NCBI RefSeq assembly: GCF_001500025.1
Contig: NZ_LQIW01000045.1
Span: 1-64,000 of the forward strand
Length of the DNA stretch: 64,000 bases
Reading direction: 5' to 3'
Source: Mycobacterium sp. IS-1590
GTDB lineage: Bacteria; Actinomycetota; Actinomycetes; Mycobacteriales; Mycobacteriaceae
Under the pieces are notes generated by a model that ran no database searches, was not told the origin of the DNA, and saw nothing but the letters and a program-made list of their open reading frames with translations. This document shows, in pieces, positions 27,611 to 35,563 of this stretch. Both the position numbers and the translations under genes were made by a program. Position 1 is the stretch's first letter. The number at the start of each line of letters is the position of its first letter.

Positions 27611-28432
27611 GTGCCCGCCCGCCCCGACCTGCCCGGTTACCGGACCCTGCTGACCGACATCGACGACGGCGTGGCGACCATCACCCTGAATCGCCCGCGG
27701 CAGCGCAACGCCGTCGGTGACGGCATGCGCGAGGAACTGGCCGACGCGTACCGGACCCTCGGCGGCGATGACAGGGTGCGGGTGATCGTGCTGACCGGAA
27801 TCCCGCCCGCCTTCTGCGCCGGCGCGGACCTGGCCGCCGGCGAGGACACCTTCGCGGCCCCCGGACCGGGGTTCAGCGCCGCCGGTGTGGACGTTCCCGC
27901 GTGGACGTTGCCCAAGCCGGTCATCGCGGCGGTCAACGGCCACGCGATCGGGCTGGGACTGACGTTGGCGCTGCACTGCGACATCCGGTTCTTCGCCGCC
28001 GAGGGCCGCTACGGCGTCGTGCAGGTGCGGCGTGGAGTCGTCGGCGATGCCTATTCTCACTGGATTCTCCCGCGCCTGGTCGGTGTCGCCAATGCAGCCG
28101 AAATCTTGCTGGCGGGAGCGACTTTCGACGGTGCGCGGGCGGTGCAGCTCGGATTGGGCAGTCGCGTGCTGCCTGCCGACGAGGTGCTGCCCGCCGCGCT
28201 GGACCTCGCCCGCGACATCGCCGTCAACACCGCGCCGATGTCGGTGGCGGCCAGCAAGCGCCTGCTGTGGGAGTCCTACGACCTCGACCGGTCCGCGGTC
28301 GGCGCCCGCGAGACGGAGATCCACCTGCGGCTGATGGGACACGACGACGCCAAAGAAGGGGTGCGCGCGTTCATGGAAGGGCGAAGGCCATCGTGGACGG
28401 GTAGGCCCGTCGACCCGACGGCCGCGGACTAG
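27611..28432 (+). CDS. Enoyl-CoA hydratase/isomerase family protein
   Basis: A 273-residue crotonase-fold protein. The oxyanion-hole segments VLTGIPPAFCAGADLAAG and VNGHAIGLGLTLALHCDIRF are clear. At the usual Glu catalytic positions I read VVQVRRGVVGDAYSHW, so the exact chemistry (hydratase, isomerase or other) is not settled. The GTG 27611 start has AGGAG at 27600-27604. The divergent glgX start is about 108 bp upstream. It converges on pncA with a 4-bp overlap of the two 3' ends. Confidence 0.85.
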   Translation: MPARPDLPGYRTLLTDIDDGVATITLNRPRQRNAVGDGMREELADAYRTLGGDDRVRVIVLTGIPPAFCAGADLAAGEDTFAAPGPGFSAAGVDVPAWTLPKPVIAAVNGHAIGLGLTLALHCDIRFFAAEGRYGVVQVRRGVVGDAYSHWILPRLVGVANAAEILLAGATFDGARAVQLGLGSRVLPADEVLPAALDLARDIAVNTAPMSVAASKRLLWESYDLDRSAVGARETEIHLRLMGHDDAKEGVRAFMEGRRPSWTGRPVDPTAAD

Positions 28433-28980
28433 ACGATGCCGACGCCTGCCGCGCGCAGGTCTTCGACGGCATTGGCCGTGGATTCGGCGGCAACTCCGGC
28501 GGTCAGGTCGAGCAGGACGCGGGTCGTGAACCCGTAGGCTACGGCGTCGGACGCTGTCGCCCGCACGCAGTAGTCGGTCGCGATACCGACCACATCGACC
28601 TCGTCGACCCCGCGGTGACGCAACCAATCGGCCAGCGTCGTCCCAGTCTCGTCGGTGCCCTCGAACCCGCTGTAGGCGGCCGAGTACTCGCCCTTGGTGA
28701 AGACGGCCTCGACCGCCTCGGATCGGAATTGAGGATGGAAGTCGGCGCCGGCGGTACCGACGACGCAGTGCCGCGGCCACGACGTCACGAAGTCGGGGCT
28801 GTCGGAGAAGTGGTCACCGGGGTCGATGTGAAAGTCTTTGGTGGCCACCACATGTGCGTACTTGGTCGGCCCGGTGAGCAACCGGCTGATGTTGCGGGCG
28901 ACGTCAGTGCCGCCGCTGACGGCCAGGGAGCCGCCCTCACAGAAGTCGTTCTGCACGTCGACGATGATCAGCGCCTTCAT
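28429..28980 (-). CDS. pncA: Nicotinamidase/pyrazinamidase
   Basis: A 183-residue enzyme hydrolysing nicotinamide to nicotinate in NAD salvage, and activating pyrazinamide. The catalytic triad Asp8, Lys96 and Cys138 (GIATDYCVRAT) and the metal ligands Asp49, His51, His57 and His71 are all present at the same numbers as in M. tuberculosis PncA. It lies 11 bp upstream of a membrane protein gene on the same strand. Confidence 0.95.
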   Translation of the reverse strand: MKALIIVDVQNDFCEGGSLAVSGGTDVARNISRLLTGPTKYAHVVATKDFHIDPGDHFSDSPDFVTSWPRHCVVGTAGADFHPQFRSEAVEAVFTKGEYSAAYSGFEGTDETGTTLADWLRHRGVDEVDVVGIATDYCVRATASDAVAYGFTTRVLLDLTAGVAAESTANAVEDLRAAGVGIV

Positions 28981-28991
28981 GCCCTCCGACG

Positions 28992-30320
28992 CTACCCGCC
29001 GAACAGCAGGTACAGCCCGGTGAACGTGTAGCCGACCATCGCCAGCATCATCGCCAACTGCCCGGTCAGTTGGTGAGCCGACGGCAGCAGGCGCAACGCC
29101 CGGTCATGCGCCGCGACCACACCTGCGACGTGCCCGGCCAAGACGAAGCCGACCTTGAGCGTCGCCAGCACCGCGGGGTGTTGTGACAGGAAGTAGCTGA
29201 CCTCCGCGTCGCTCAACCAGAGCAGGTTCCACCCGCGCGCCAGCGGGTCGGCCAGCAGGATGATCGTCTGCTGACCGCGCTCGACCAGATAGGTCAGATA
29301 GTGGGCGAACACGTAGCCGATGACGATCGGGATCAGCGAGTGAGCCATCAACCCCGGCAGTTGCCGGCGCCGGTCGCGGTCCACACCGCCGGTCGCGATC
29401 GAGGCGAGCCAGAACGTGGCGGCGACGACAGCCGCGAACGTGGCCAAGCCGGCGGTCTTGATGAGGGTGGCGGTCAGCGTCGAGGAGGAATGGTCGTCGA
29501 CGAAGTTGCGCCATTCGGGCATGGCCGAAAAGCTGTCGAACGCAGTCGACCCCAGGAGAACGGCCATCACGGCGACGAGACCCGGACGCACCGGCAGCGA
29601 CGGGAGGTGGTCGAACGGGTTGCCGATCGCGACGCGGCCGGTGCCGGGGTCTCGGCGAAACGGCGACAGCCGCGAGGCCACCACGCTGTACATCTCGAAT
29701 GGGTCGGCCCGGGTGCACCAGCGCTCACCACACAACAGCGCCCCGGCCAGCGTGACCCCGAGATAGATCAGCAGCCAGATCCGGATGGCGCCAAGCGAAC
29801 CCGGATCGGGACTGGCCAGCTCCAACCAGACGAACGCGAACAGGCCGAACACGGCGGGCCAATAGCCCAGCCGTGCCGGGTAAGTGAGCCCGAGCGACCG
29901 CCCGCCCAACAGCCGAAGCACCGTCCGCACAGGCGATATCGCGCGCCACACCGGACCGATGATCAGCGACACGGCCACCAGGCCCACCCAGAGCAGGACG
30001 TAGAAGACACCGGGCAGCGGATTCCTAGCGTCCTGGGGACCGAGGACGGCGGCGACACCGACCCACACCGCGAAGCCCAAGCCGCCGAGCGCGAGGGCCC
30101 AACGGACCGCGGGTGCGTCGACCACCGCCGTTACCCAACGCGGAAGGGGACGAACGGAATTGGCCGGATCGAACTTGGGTTTCTTCCATGCCAGCGCCAC
30201 CACCGCGAAGGTGAACGTCAGCGCCCATGCGGCCCCGACCACCGCGTAGGTGAACGGAATCGGCAGATCCGTCGAACCGCCGAGACCGTGGGCCAGTACG
30301 GAGACCGACGGCCCCGACAT
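28992..30320 (-). CDS. Polytopic membrane protein, last gene of a four-gene operon
   Basis: About 442 residues with nine or ten predicted helices, few charged loops and one soluble segment holding LLCGERWCTRADPFEMYSVVASRLSPF. It has no known transporter signature. The ATG 30318-30320 overlaps the lipoprotein stop as TGATG, so translation is coupled. An alternative GTG at 30321-30323 adds one residue. The operon also encodes a cupredoxin-type lipoprotein and a larger multi-pass protein, suggesting a membrane complex for metal or redox handling (inference). Confidence 0.75.
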   Translation of the reverse strand: MSGPSVSVLAHGLGGSTDLPIPFTYAVVGAAWALTFTFAVVALAWKKPKFDPANSVRPLPRWVTAVVDAPAVRWALALGGLGFAVWVGVAAVLGPQDARNPLPGVFYVLLWVGLVAVSLIIGPVWRAISPVRTVLRLLGGRSLGLTYPARLGYWPAVFGLFAFVWLELASPDPGSLGAIRIWLLIYLGVTLAGALLCGERWCTRADPFEMYSVVASRLSPFRRDPGTGRVAIGNPFDHLPSLPVRPGLVAVMAVLLGSTAFDSFSAMPEWRNFVDDHSSSTLTATLIKTAGLATFAAVVAATFWLASIATGGVDRDRRRQLPGLMAHSLIPIVIGYVFAHYLTYLVERGQQTIILLADPLARGWNLLWLSDAEVSYFLSQHPAVLATLKVGFVLAGHVAGVVAAHDRALRLLPSAHQLTGQLAMMLAMVGYTFTGLYLLFGG

Positions 30321-30745
30321 CACTGCTGGACTTGAACGGTGGCGATCACGCGATTCAGTTCGTGCAGTTCGATCTCGACGTTGCCGGGCACATCGACGGT
30401 GAACTGGAATTGCTGGCCAGGCGTCGGGTCCACCTTGAAGGTGTGTTCAGGCACCGAATGCACGTGCAGTTCATCGGCCGCGTCGCTGTTGACCCGCAGC
30501 ACGATCGGCTCGCCGACCTTGCCCTGAATCTGTGCGTTCGTCGGGTCGACGTTGCCGCCCTCGATCGTGACGTCGATGGTCAAGCGATCGGGCGGACGCT
30601 GCTGATCCGGCATGTCCGCAGCGCCAACAGTCGACTGGGCGGGACTACTCGCTTCCGGTTCGGTATCGCGCGAGCCGCCGCAGCCGGCGACGACAAGCGT
30701 CGCGGCGAAACAGATCGCGCCGGAGCGGATGAGGGTCGGTTTCAC
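30320..30745 (-). CDS. Cupredoxin-fold lipoprotein
   Basis: A 141-residue lipoprotein (lipobox VVAGC, Cys22) with a C-terminal cupredoxin-like beta-sandwich: LTIDVTIEGGNVDP, GEPIVLRVNSDAADELHVHSV, and GQQFQFTVDVPGNVEIELHE. The His residues in ELHVHSVPEH and ELHELN sit where metal ligands lie in such domains, but a full type 1 copper set (a Cys is missing) is not seen. Its GTG start overlaps the stop of the 55-residue gene as GTGA, and its stop overlaps the downstream start. Confidence 0.8.
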   Translation of the reverse strand: MKPTLIRSGAICFAATLVVAGCGGSRDTEPEASSPAQSTVGAADMPDQQRPPDRLTIDVTIEGGNVDPTNAQIQGKVGEPIVLRVNSDAADELHVHSVPEHTFKVDPTPGQQFQFTVDVPGNVEIELHELNRVIATVQVQQ

Positions 30746-30909
30746 GTTGTGCTTTCCCCGTTGGATTCTTCTCGTTTACGACGGTTCTTCATTGCTATGT
30801 AGACCACCACCCCGGCGACGACGATCGCCGGGGCGAAGGCGGGCACCGCTATCCAGATCGGATGATCGGCGAGGATCACGACGTCGGCGCTGTCGGGCGC
30901 GCCCGTCAT
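30742..30909 (-). CDS. 55-residue single-helix membrane protein
   Basis: A small gene between two coupled genes: ATG 30907-30909 overlaps the stop of the 616-residue gene (ATGA), and TGA 30742-30744 overlaps the next GTG. The peptide has an acidic outside part (MTGAPDSADVVILADHP), one helix (about 18-39, AVPAFAPAIVVAGVVVYIAM) and a strongly basic cytoplasmic tail KNRRKREE. The double coupling argues strongly that it is real. Confidence 0.78.
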   Translation of the reverse strand: MTGAPDSADVVILADHPIWIAVPAFAPAIVVAGVVVYIAMKNRRKREESNGESTT

Positions 30910-32756
30910 GATTGCGCACTGGGTTGTAGCTCGGCCTCACTCGCGGTCGGCTCGGTTCGGTTGATCCGACCGCCTCCCCAGGCGACACCGGCGACCATGG
31001 CGAGCGAGCACACGAGCACCACGAGGCATCCGATGAGCCACAACGACTCTGGGATGTCCGGGCTGCGTTCGCGCTGCAGGATCGTGATCTCCGAAACGAA
31101 CGGACGCGTCATGTTCGGCTCGGCGGGCACTTCCTCCGCGCCGATGCCGGGGTCACCGGCCAGGTAGATCGGCACCGCTGTCAGCATCCCGCCGTCGTGG
31201 ACACGCAGGAGCGTCTTCCACGTGCCAGAAACCGGCATCGGCTCGGTGGAGCGGTAGTGGCCGGGCCCGACCTGCTCGAGGTTGTCGACGAACATGCCTC
31301 GCTGGTTCGGAAGTCCCCCTTGCCACCCGAGCACCGACACCCAGTTCGGGTCCTCGCTCAGCAGGTTGGCGGGCGTGATCTGCACATCGGCGGTGACGAA
31401 TCGCGCCCCGTCGTCACCGGGGACTTCGGTCAAGACGATGGTGGCGTTGGCGTTCTCGGGAACGTTGTAGCGCAGGCCGTTGGCGGCGGCGCCGCCGATC
31501 GCAAGCACCGTCAACACGACGAGGCCAACGCTCAGCGCCCGGCGCGGAAGTCGCTGTTCGGTCAACACCATGCCGATCATTGCGCCGCACGCGCCGGTCA
31601 GGATGGCGACCGGTACCGACATCGCGAGCGCCTCGGGCCAGATGCTGCTGGGCCAGGGCAGGTGGTAGACGGCGTTGATCCACAGCGACTCCAGCCACAG
31701 ACCGACGGTGCCGACACCCAGGCCGGCCACGGCGCCGAAGAGCACCGGACGCTTGAGCAGTGGCGTCAGGGCGATGAGCTCGACTACGACGGCGGCGCCG
31801 AGATAGAGGGGGAACCAGTTGACCGGTGCGTCGAGCACGGGGGCGACGAGGAACGCCACGATCCCGCGCAGGCCGATGGCGATGACGGCCGCGATGATCG
31901 CCGCGCCGCGGCCGAGGAAGATGCGCGCGGCCACCAGGGCGAGCGCGGCCGCCGCGGCGATCAGCATGGGCTGGAAGACCTGGCGGAACTGCGGTACGCC
32001 GAAGTCGAACTCGATCTGGTAGACGGACATGCCGATCAGAACCCCGGCGAATGCCAGGTACTGGATGAACTTCAGACCGATACCGTCAGGCGGCGTGTCG
32101 GGCGTCCGGACCCGCTTGCCTTCGAGTTCGAGGTAGGCAGCGGCCAAGGTGGAAAAGCCTGCGCCACCGATCATCATCAGGTGGGTGGGCCCCCACAACG
32201 TGACGTCCTGGCCGAAGATGCGGTGCCACATGTCGTCGAGGGGGAATCCGAGCAGCGCATACAACCCGCACCCGGCCATGACGATGCCGCCCACCGGGGC
32301 ATACCAGTGGTCGGTAATGCGGACCGCGGCAGGGCCGGGTCGCTCTTGGGCGCCGCGGGGCAGCACCATTGCGGTGCAGCCGGCGACGAAGATGCCGAAC
32401 AGGCCGATGAGGATGAAGTAGTGGGCGGGGTTGGCGAGTGCGCCGTCATCGCGTCCGTTGCCGATGTGCAGGCTGACGTCCCAGATGAATCCGAACAGCG
32501 CGCAGATGATCGACGCGACGAAAAGCGCAATGGGTAAGGCGACCCATGACGGCCGCTTGAATCGGCGTCCGGACCAGTCGCCGAGGCGGGCCAACCACTC
32601 GATCTTGTGCGTGCGGTGCATCCAGCCGATCCACAAAAGCACCACGGCGATCACAGCGGCGGCGATCGACAGACCGATGATTTCGTGGATGGCGGCGCCG
32701 CCGCCCTCGCTCTGGGCTACTACCGAAATCTCTGAGGCTTTCCAAGTACTCGTCAT
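30906..32756 (-). CDS. Large polytopic membrane protein with a C-terminal extracytoplasmic domain, first gene of the cupredoxin operon
   Basis: A 616-residue protein. About ten to twelve helices (residues 22-430) include FGFIWDVSLHIGNGRDDG and DMWHRIFGQDVTLWGPTHL, both with conserved Asp/His near the membrane surface. A soluble FixH/YtkA-like segment follows (about 440-560: YNVPENANATIVLTEVP, then GHYRSTEPMPVSGTWKTLL), then a final helix. The FixH-like domain occurs in copper and cytochrome-oxidase assembly proteins. With the adjoining cupredoxin lipoprotein this suggests metal or redox handling, but that is an inference. Confidence 0.75.
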   Translation of the reverse strand: MTSTWKASEISVVAQSEGGGAAIHEIIGLSIAAAVIAVVLLWIGWMHRTHKIEWLARLGDWSGRRFKRPSWVALPIALFVASIICALFGFIWDVSLHIGNGRDDGALANPAHYFILIGLFGIFVAGCTAMVLPRGAQERPGPAAVRITDHWYAPVGGIVMAGCGLYALLGFPLDDMWHRIFGQDVTLWGPTHLMMIGGAGFSTLAAAYLELEGKRVRTPDTPPDGIGLKFIQYLAFAGVLIGMSVYQIEFDFGVPQFRQVFQPMLIAAAAALALVAARIFLGRGAAIIAAVIAIGLRGIVAFLVAPVLDAPVNWFPLYLGAAVVVELIALTPLLKRPVLFGAVAGLGVGTVGLWLESLWINAVYHLPWPSSIWPEALAMSVPVAILTGACGAMIGMVLTEQRLPRRALSVGLVVLTVLAIGGAAANGLRYNVPENANATIVLTEVPGDDGARFVTADVQITPANLLSEDPNWVSVLGWQGGLPNQRGMFVDNLEQVGPGHYRSTEPMPVSGTWKTLLRVHDGGMLTAVPIYLAGDPGIGAEEVPAEPNMTRPFVSEITILQRERSPDIPESLWLIGCLVVLVCSLAMVAGVAWGGGRINRTEPTASEAELQPSAQS

Positions 32757-32816
32757 ATGCCCACCTGCCGGAAGTCGGAGTTCTCCTTACTCGTCGGTAA
32801 TGTTGCCAGAACCCGC

Positions 32817-32837
32817 GATACCGAAACCAGGGGTATC
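32817..32837. promoter_or_regulatory. Inverted repeat GATACC-N9-GGTATC upstream of the membrane operon
   Basis: The arms GATACC (32817-32822) and GGTATC (32832-32837) lie just before the 616-residue gene's promoter region, and partly inside the stop codon of the upstream decarboxylase gene. The shape recalls copper-repressor sites, such as ATACCC...GGGTAT, but the arms are only 6 bp. It is a weak candidate. Confidence 0.25.
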
Positions 32838-34302
32838 AGGTAGCGACAACACGGATTGTCTCAAGTGTTGTGTCGGCCGCGTCGGGAACGTTCATTCCCG
32901 CCTGTACGCCGGTGCGCAGATAGTCGATGACCGCGTCATTCAGCCGTTCGCCGGGGACCACCGCGGGAATTCCGGGTGGATAGGGAGTGATCTGCTCGGC
33001 GCAAACCCTGCCACTGGCCTTGTCGGCGGGCACTTGCTCGACCCGACCGAAGAAGGCGTCGCGGGGCAGCTTCACCGTTTCCAGTTCGATGTCCTCGGGG
33101 GATGGAAGCTGCACGGGAGCGGGCGGGTTGAAGTCGTCGGCCGCCTCGCGCCAGGCATGCAGCGCTTCGAGCAGTCGTTCACCGGTGGCTTTGTCATCGG
33201 CGAAGGACATGGTGACCAGGATGCGCCGGTGATCGCTCATGCCGACGTCGAGGTGCTTGTGTTCCCGCAGCCAGTCGTGGACCTGGTAGCCCGACGTGCC
33301 GGTGCCCGAGACGTCTATCAGGATCTGGAGGCGATCGAGGTCGTGAGAAGCCTCGGCGCCCAGCAGGTCGTCCTCCATCACTTCGATATCGGGAATCATG
33401 TCGATCTCGTGGCGGAGGCGCCCAGCGAGATCGAGCGCGTTGCCGAGCAGTTCGTGACCGTGCTCGACCATTTGCCGCCGCCAACCGTCCATCGCGGCAT
33501 ACATCAGCACGTTGGGACTCGTCGTCATCAGCAGGTCGGCGCACGCTGAGAGCCGGTCCTGATCGATGAGGTCGCCCTGCAGATGGAAGACGGATCCCTG
33601 CTCGAACCCCGCACCCATCTTGTGCACGCTGACCACGCAGACGTCAGCACCGGCGTCCATCGCCCATGTCGGCAGGTCCTCGTGGAACGGGAGGTGCGCA
33701 CCCCAGGCCTCGTCGACGATCAGTGGCTTTCCGCGTTCGTGGCAGACGTCCGCGACCGCGGCCAAGTCGGTGCAGGTGCCGTAGGGGCTCGGGCAGACCA
33801 CGAGCGCCCCGGCGGCGTCGGGATGCTCATCCCAGGATCGGCGGAAGTCGTCCGGTGACGGGGGATGGCTGAAATGTCGTTCGGCGTCCCAGCGCGGGGT
33901 GACCCAGTGCGGTTGCACGCCGGAGAAGATCAGCCCGGCGACGATGGACTTGTGGCTGTCGCGGGGGACGAGCAGGCCACCATCGCCTCCGGCAACCGCC
34001 ATCATCGCGGCCTTGACCGACAGCGAGCTACCGCATGTCGAGAACCAGGCGACCTTGGCGCTCACCGCATCAGCCATGAGATCCTCTGCGCGCGTGAGAT
34101 ATTCGTTGCTGCTGCGACGGTCGTCGAGTCCGCCGTTGGCGAGTAGGTCGTCGGCGAAGGCCTGAGGGCCCAGCACGTCGAGCACCCGGGGGTCGGTGCC
34201 TCGCCCTTGCCGGTGACCCGGCGGGGTGAAGCCGTAGCGGTTGCGCTGGCGGTAATCGACGAGAGCGTCGAGCAGCGGAGCTTCGGATTGATCCATCGGC
34301 AT
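32836..34302 (-). CDS. PLP-dependent Orn/Lys/Arg decarboxylase-family protein
   Basis: A 488-residue fold-type I PLP enzyme of the prokaryotic Orn/Lys/Arg decarboxylase family. The PLP-lysine is Lys228 in SVHKMGAGFEQGS, preceded by the phosphate-binding ACGSSL-like segment STCGSSLSVKAAM and IVDEAWGAHLPFH. The conserved C-terminal segment PYPPGIPAVVPGE is present. The protein is shorter than the 900-residue M. tuberculosis Adi (Rv2531c). The substrate (lysine, arginine, ornithine or another) is unknown. ATG 34300-34302 overlaps the dehydrogenase stop (TGATG), so the two are co-translated. Confidence 0.85.
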   Translation of the reverse strand: MPMDQSEAPLLDALVDYRQRNRYGFTPPGHRQGRGTDPRVLDVLGPQAFADDLLANGGLDDRRSSNEYLTRAEDLMADAVSAKVAWFSTCGSSLSVKAAMMAVAGGDGGLLVPRDSHKSIVAGLIFSGVQPHWVTPRWDAERHFSHPPSPDDFRRSWDEHPDAAGALVVCPSPYGTCTDLAAVADVCHERGKPLIVDEAWGAHLPFHEDLPTWAMDAGADVCVVSVHKMGAGFEQGSVFHLQGDLIDQDRLSACADLLMTTSPNVLMYAAMDGWRRQMVEHGHELLGNALDLAGRLRHEIDMIPDIEVMEDDLLGAEASHDLDRLQILIDVSGTGTSGYQVHDWLREHKHLDVGMSDHRRILVTMSFADDKATGERLLEALHAWREAADDFNPPAPVQLPSPEDIELETVKLPRDAFFGRVEQVPADKASGRVCAEQITPYPPGIPAVVPGERLNDAVIDYLRTGVQAGMNVPDAADTTLETIRVVAT

Positions 34303-35480
34303 CAGGGCTTGAGGATGACCTTGACCATGCCGTCTTCCTTTTTCTGGAAGGTCTCGTACGCGCCCGGTGCGTCGTCGAGCGGCAGTCGGTGGGTGGCGAA
34401 CTGTTCGACGCCCAACGGATCTTCGGGGGTCAGCAACGGCAGGATGTCGGGCACCCATTTCTTGACGTTGGCCTGACCCATTCGCAGCTGAATCTGCTTG
34501 TCGAACAACGTCATCATGTTGATCGGGTCGGCGGCGCCGCCGTAGACGCCCGACAGGGAGATGGTGCCGCCGCGACGGACGAGCGCGATCGCGGAGTTCA
34601 GGGCCGCGAGCCGGTCGACGCCCGCGTTCTTCATCACGACGCGGCCGACCGGGGAGGGGAGGAAGCCGCTGGCGGTCTGCAGGGTTTCCGCGACGGGCGA
34701 GCCGTGTGCCTCCATGCCGACGGCGTCGATGACCGAGTCGGCGCCGCGGCCGTCGGTGTGGCTCTTGACGACCTCGTCGGCGTCGTCGGTGCGTAGGTCG
34801 ATCACCTCATCGCAGTAGGCGCGTGCGCGGGAGAGCCGCTCGTCGACAAGATCGATGCCGATGACCTTGCAGCCCTTTCGGTGCGCGGCGATACGGCAGG
34901 CCATCGAGCCGATCGGGCCCAATCCGAGAACCACGAGGGTGCCGCCGTCGGGTACCGCGGCGTACTCCACGGCCTGCCATGCGGTGGGCAGGACGTCGGA
35001 GAGATAGACGTAGCGGTCGTCGGGTCCATCGTGTGGAACCTTGATGTGGGTGTACTGCGCCTGGGGGACGCGCAGGTATTCGGCCTGGCCGCCGGCGACC
35101 TCGCCGTAGAGCTTGGAGTAGCCGAACAGGGCGGCGCCCGTCCCTTGGTCGCGGTTCTGAGTGGTTTCGCACTGGCTCTGAAGGCCGTGGTCGCACATGA
35201 AGCAGTGGCCGCAGGAGATGTTGAAGGGGATGACGACGCGGTCGCCGGGCTGCAGGCCGTCGACCTGGGATCCGACCTCTTCGACGACGCCCATCGCTTC
35301 GTGGCCCAGGATGTCGCCGGGGTTCATGAATGCGCCGAGCACCTCGTAGAGGTGAAGGTCCGAGCCGCAGATGTTGGTGCTGGTGACTCGGATGATCGCG
35401 TCGGTGGGTTCCTTGATCGCGGGATCGGGCACATTGTCGACGGATACTTTCCGACGACCCTGCCAGGTGACTGCTCGCAT
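34302..35480 (-). CDS. Zinc-dependent alcohol dehydrogenase (MDR family)
   Basis: A 392-residue medium-chain dehydrogenase. Catalytic zinc ligands are visible in NICGSDLH and GHEAMGVVEEVG. The structural zinc motif is CGHCFMCDHGLQSQC (four Cys). The NAD-binding segment reads VVLGLGPIGSMACRIAA, and the Rossmann acidic position (GIDLVDERL) favours NAD over NADP. Such long MDR enzymes of the FDH-like branch include glutathione-independent formaldehyde dehydrogenase relatives. ATG 35478-35480 has GGAGG upstream. It is coupled to the decarboxylase gene. Confidence 0.85.
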   Translation of the reverse strand: MRAVTWQGRRKVSVDNVPDPAIKEPTDAIIRVTSTNICGSDLHLYEVLGAFMNPGDILGHEAMGVVEEVGSQVDGLQPGDRVVIPFNISCGHCFMCDHGLQSQCETTQNRDQGTGAALFGYSKLYGEVAGGQAEYLRVPQAQYTHIKVPHDGPDDRYVYLSDVLPTAWQAVEYAAVPDGGTLVVLGLGPIGSMACRIAAHRKGCKVIGIDLVDERLSRARAYCDEVIDLRTDDADEVVKSHTDGRGADSVIDAVGMEAHGSPVAETLQTASGFLPSPVGRVVMKNAGVDRLAALNSAIALVRRGGTISLSGVYGGAADPINMMTLFDKQIQLRMGQANVKKWVPDILPLLTPEDPLGVEQFATHRLPLDDAPGAYETFQKKEDGMVKVILKP

Positions 35481-35563
35481 GGGCGCCTCCTCATGGTCTG
35501 AGGGAGGCGTGCCCACTCAGCGGGGAGCCAAACTTTCCGCAGTGGGCGCGAGTTGACGGTGGA

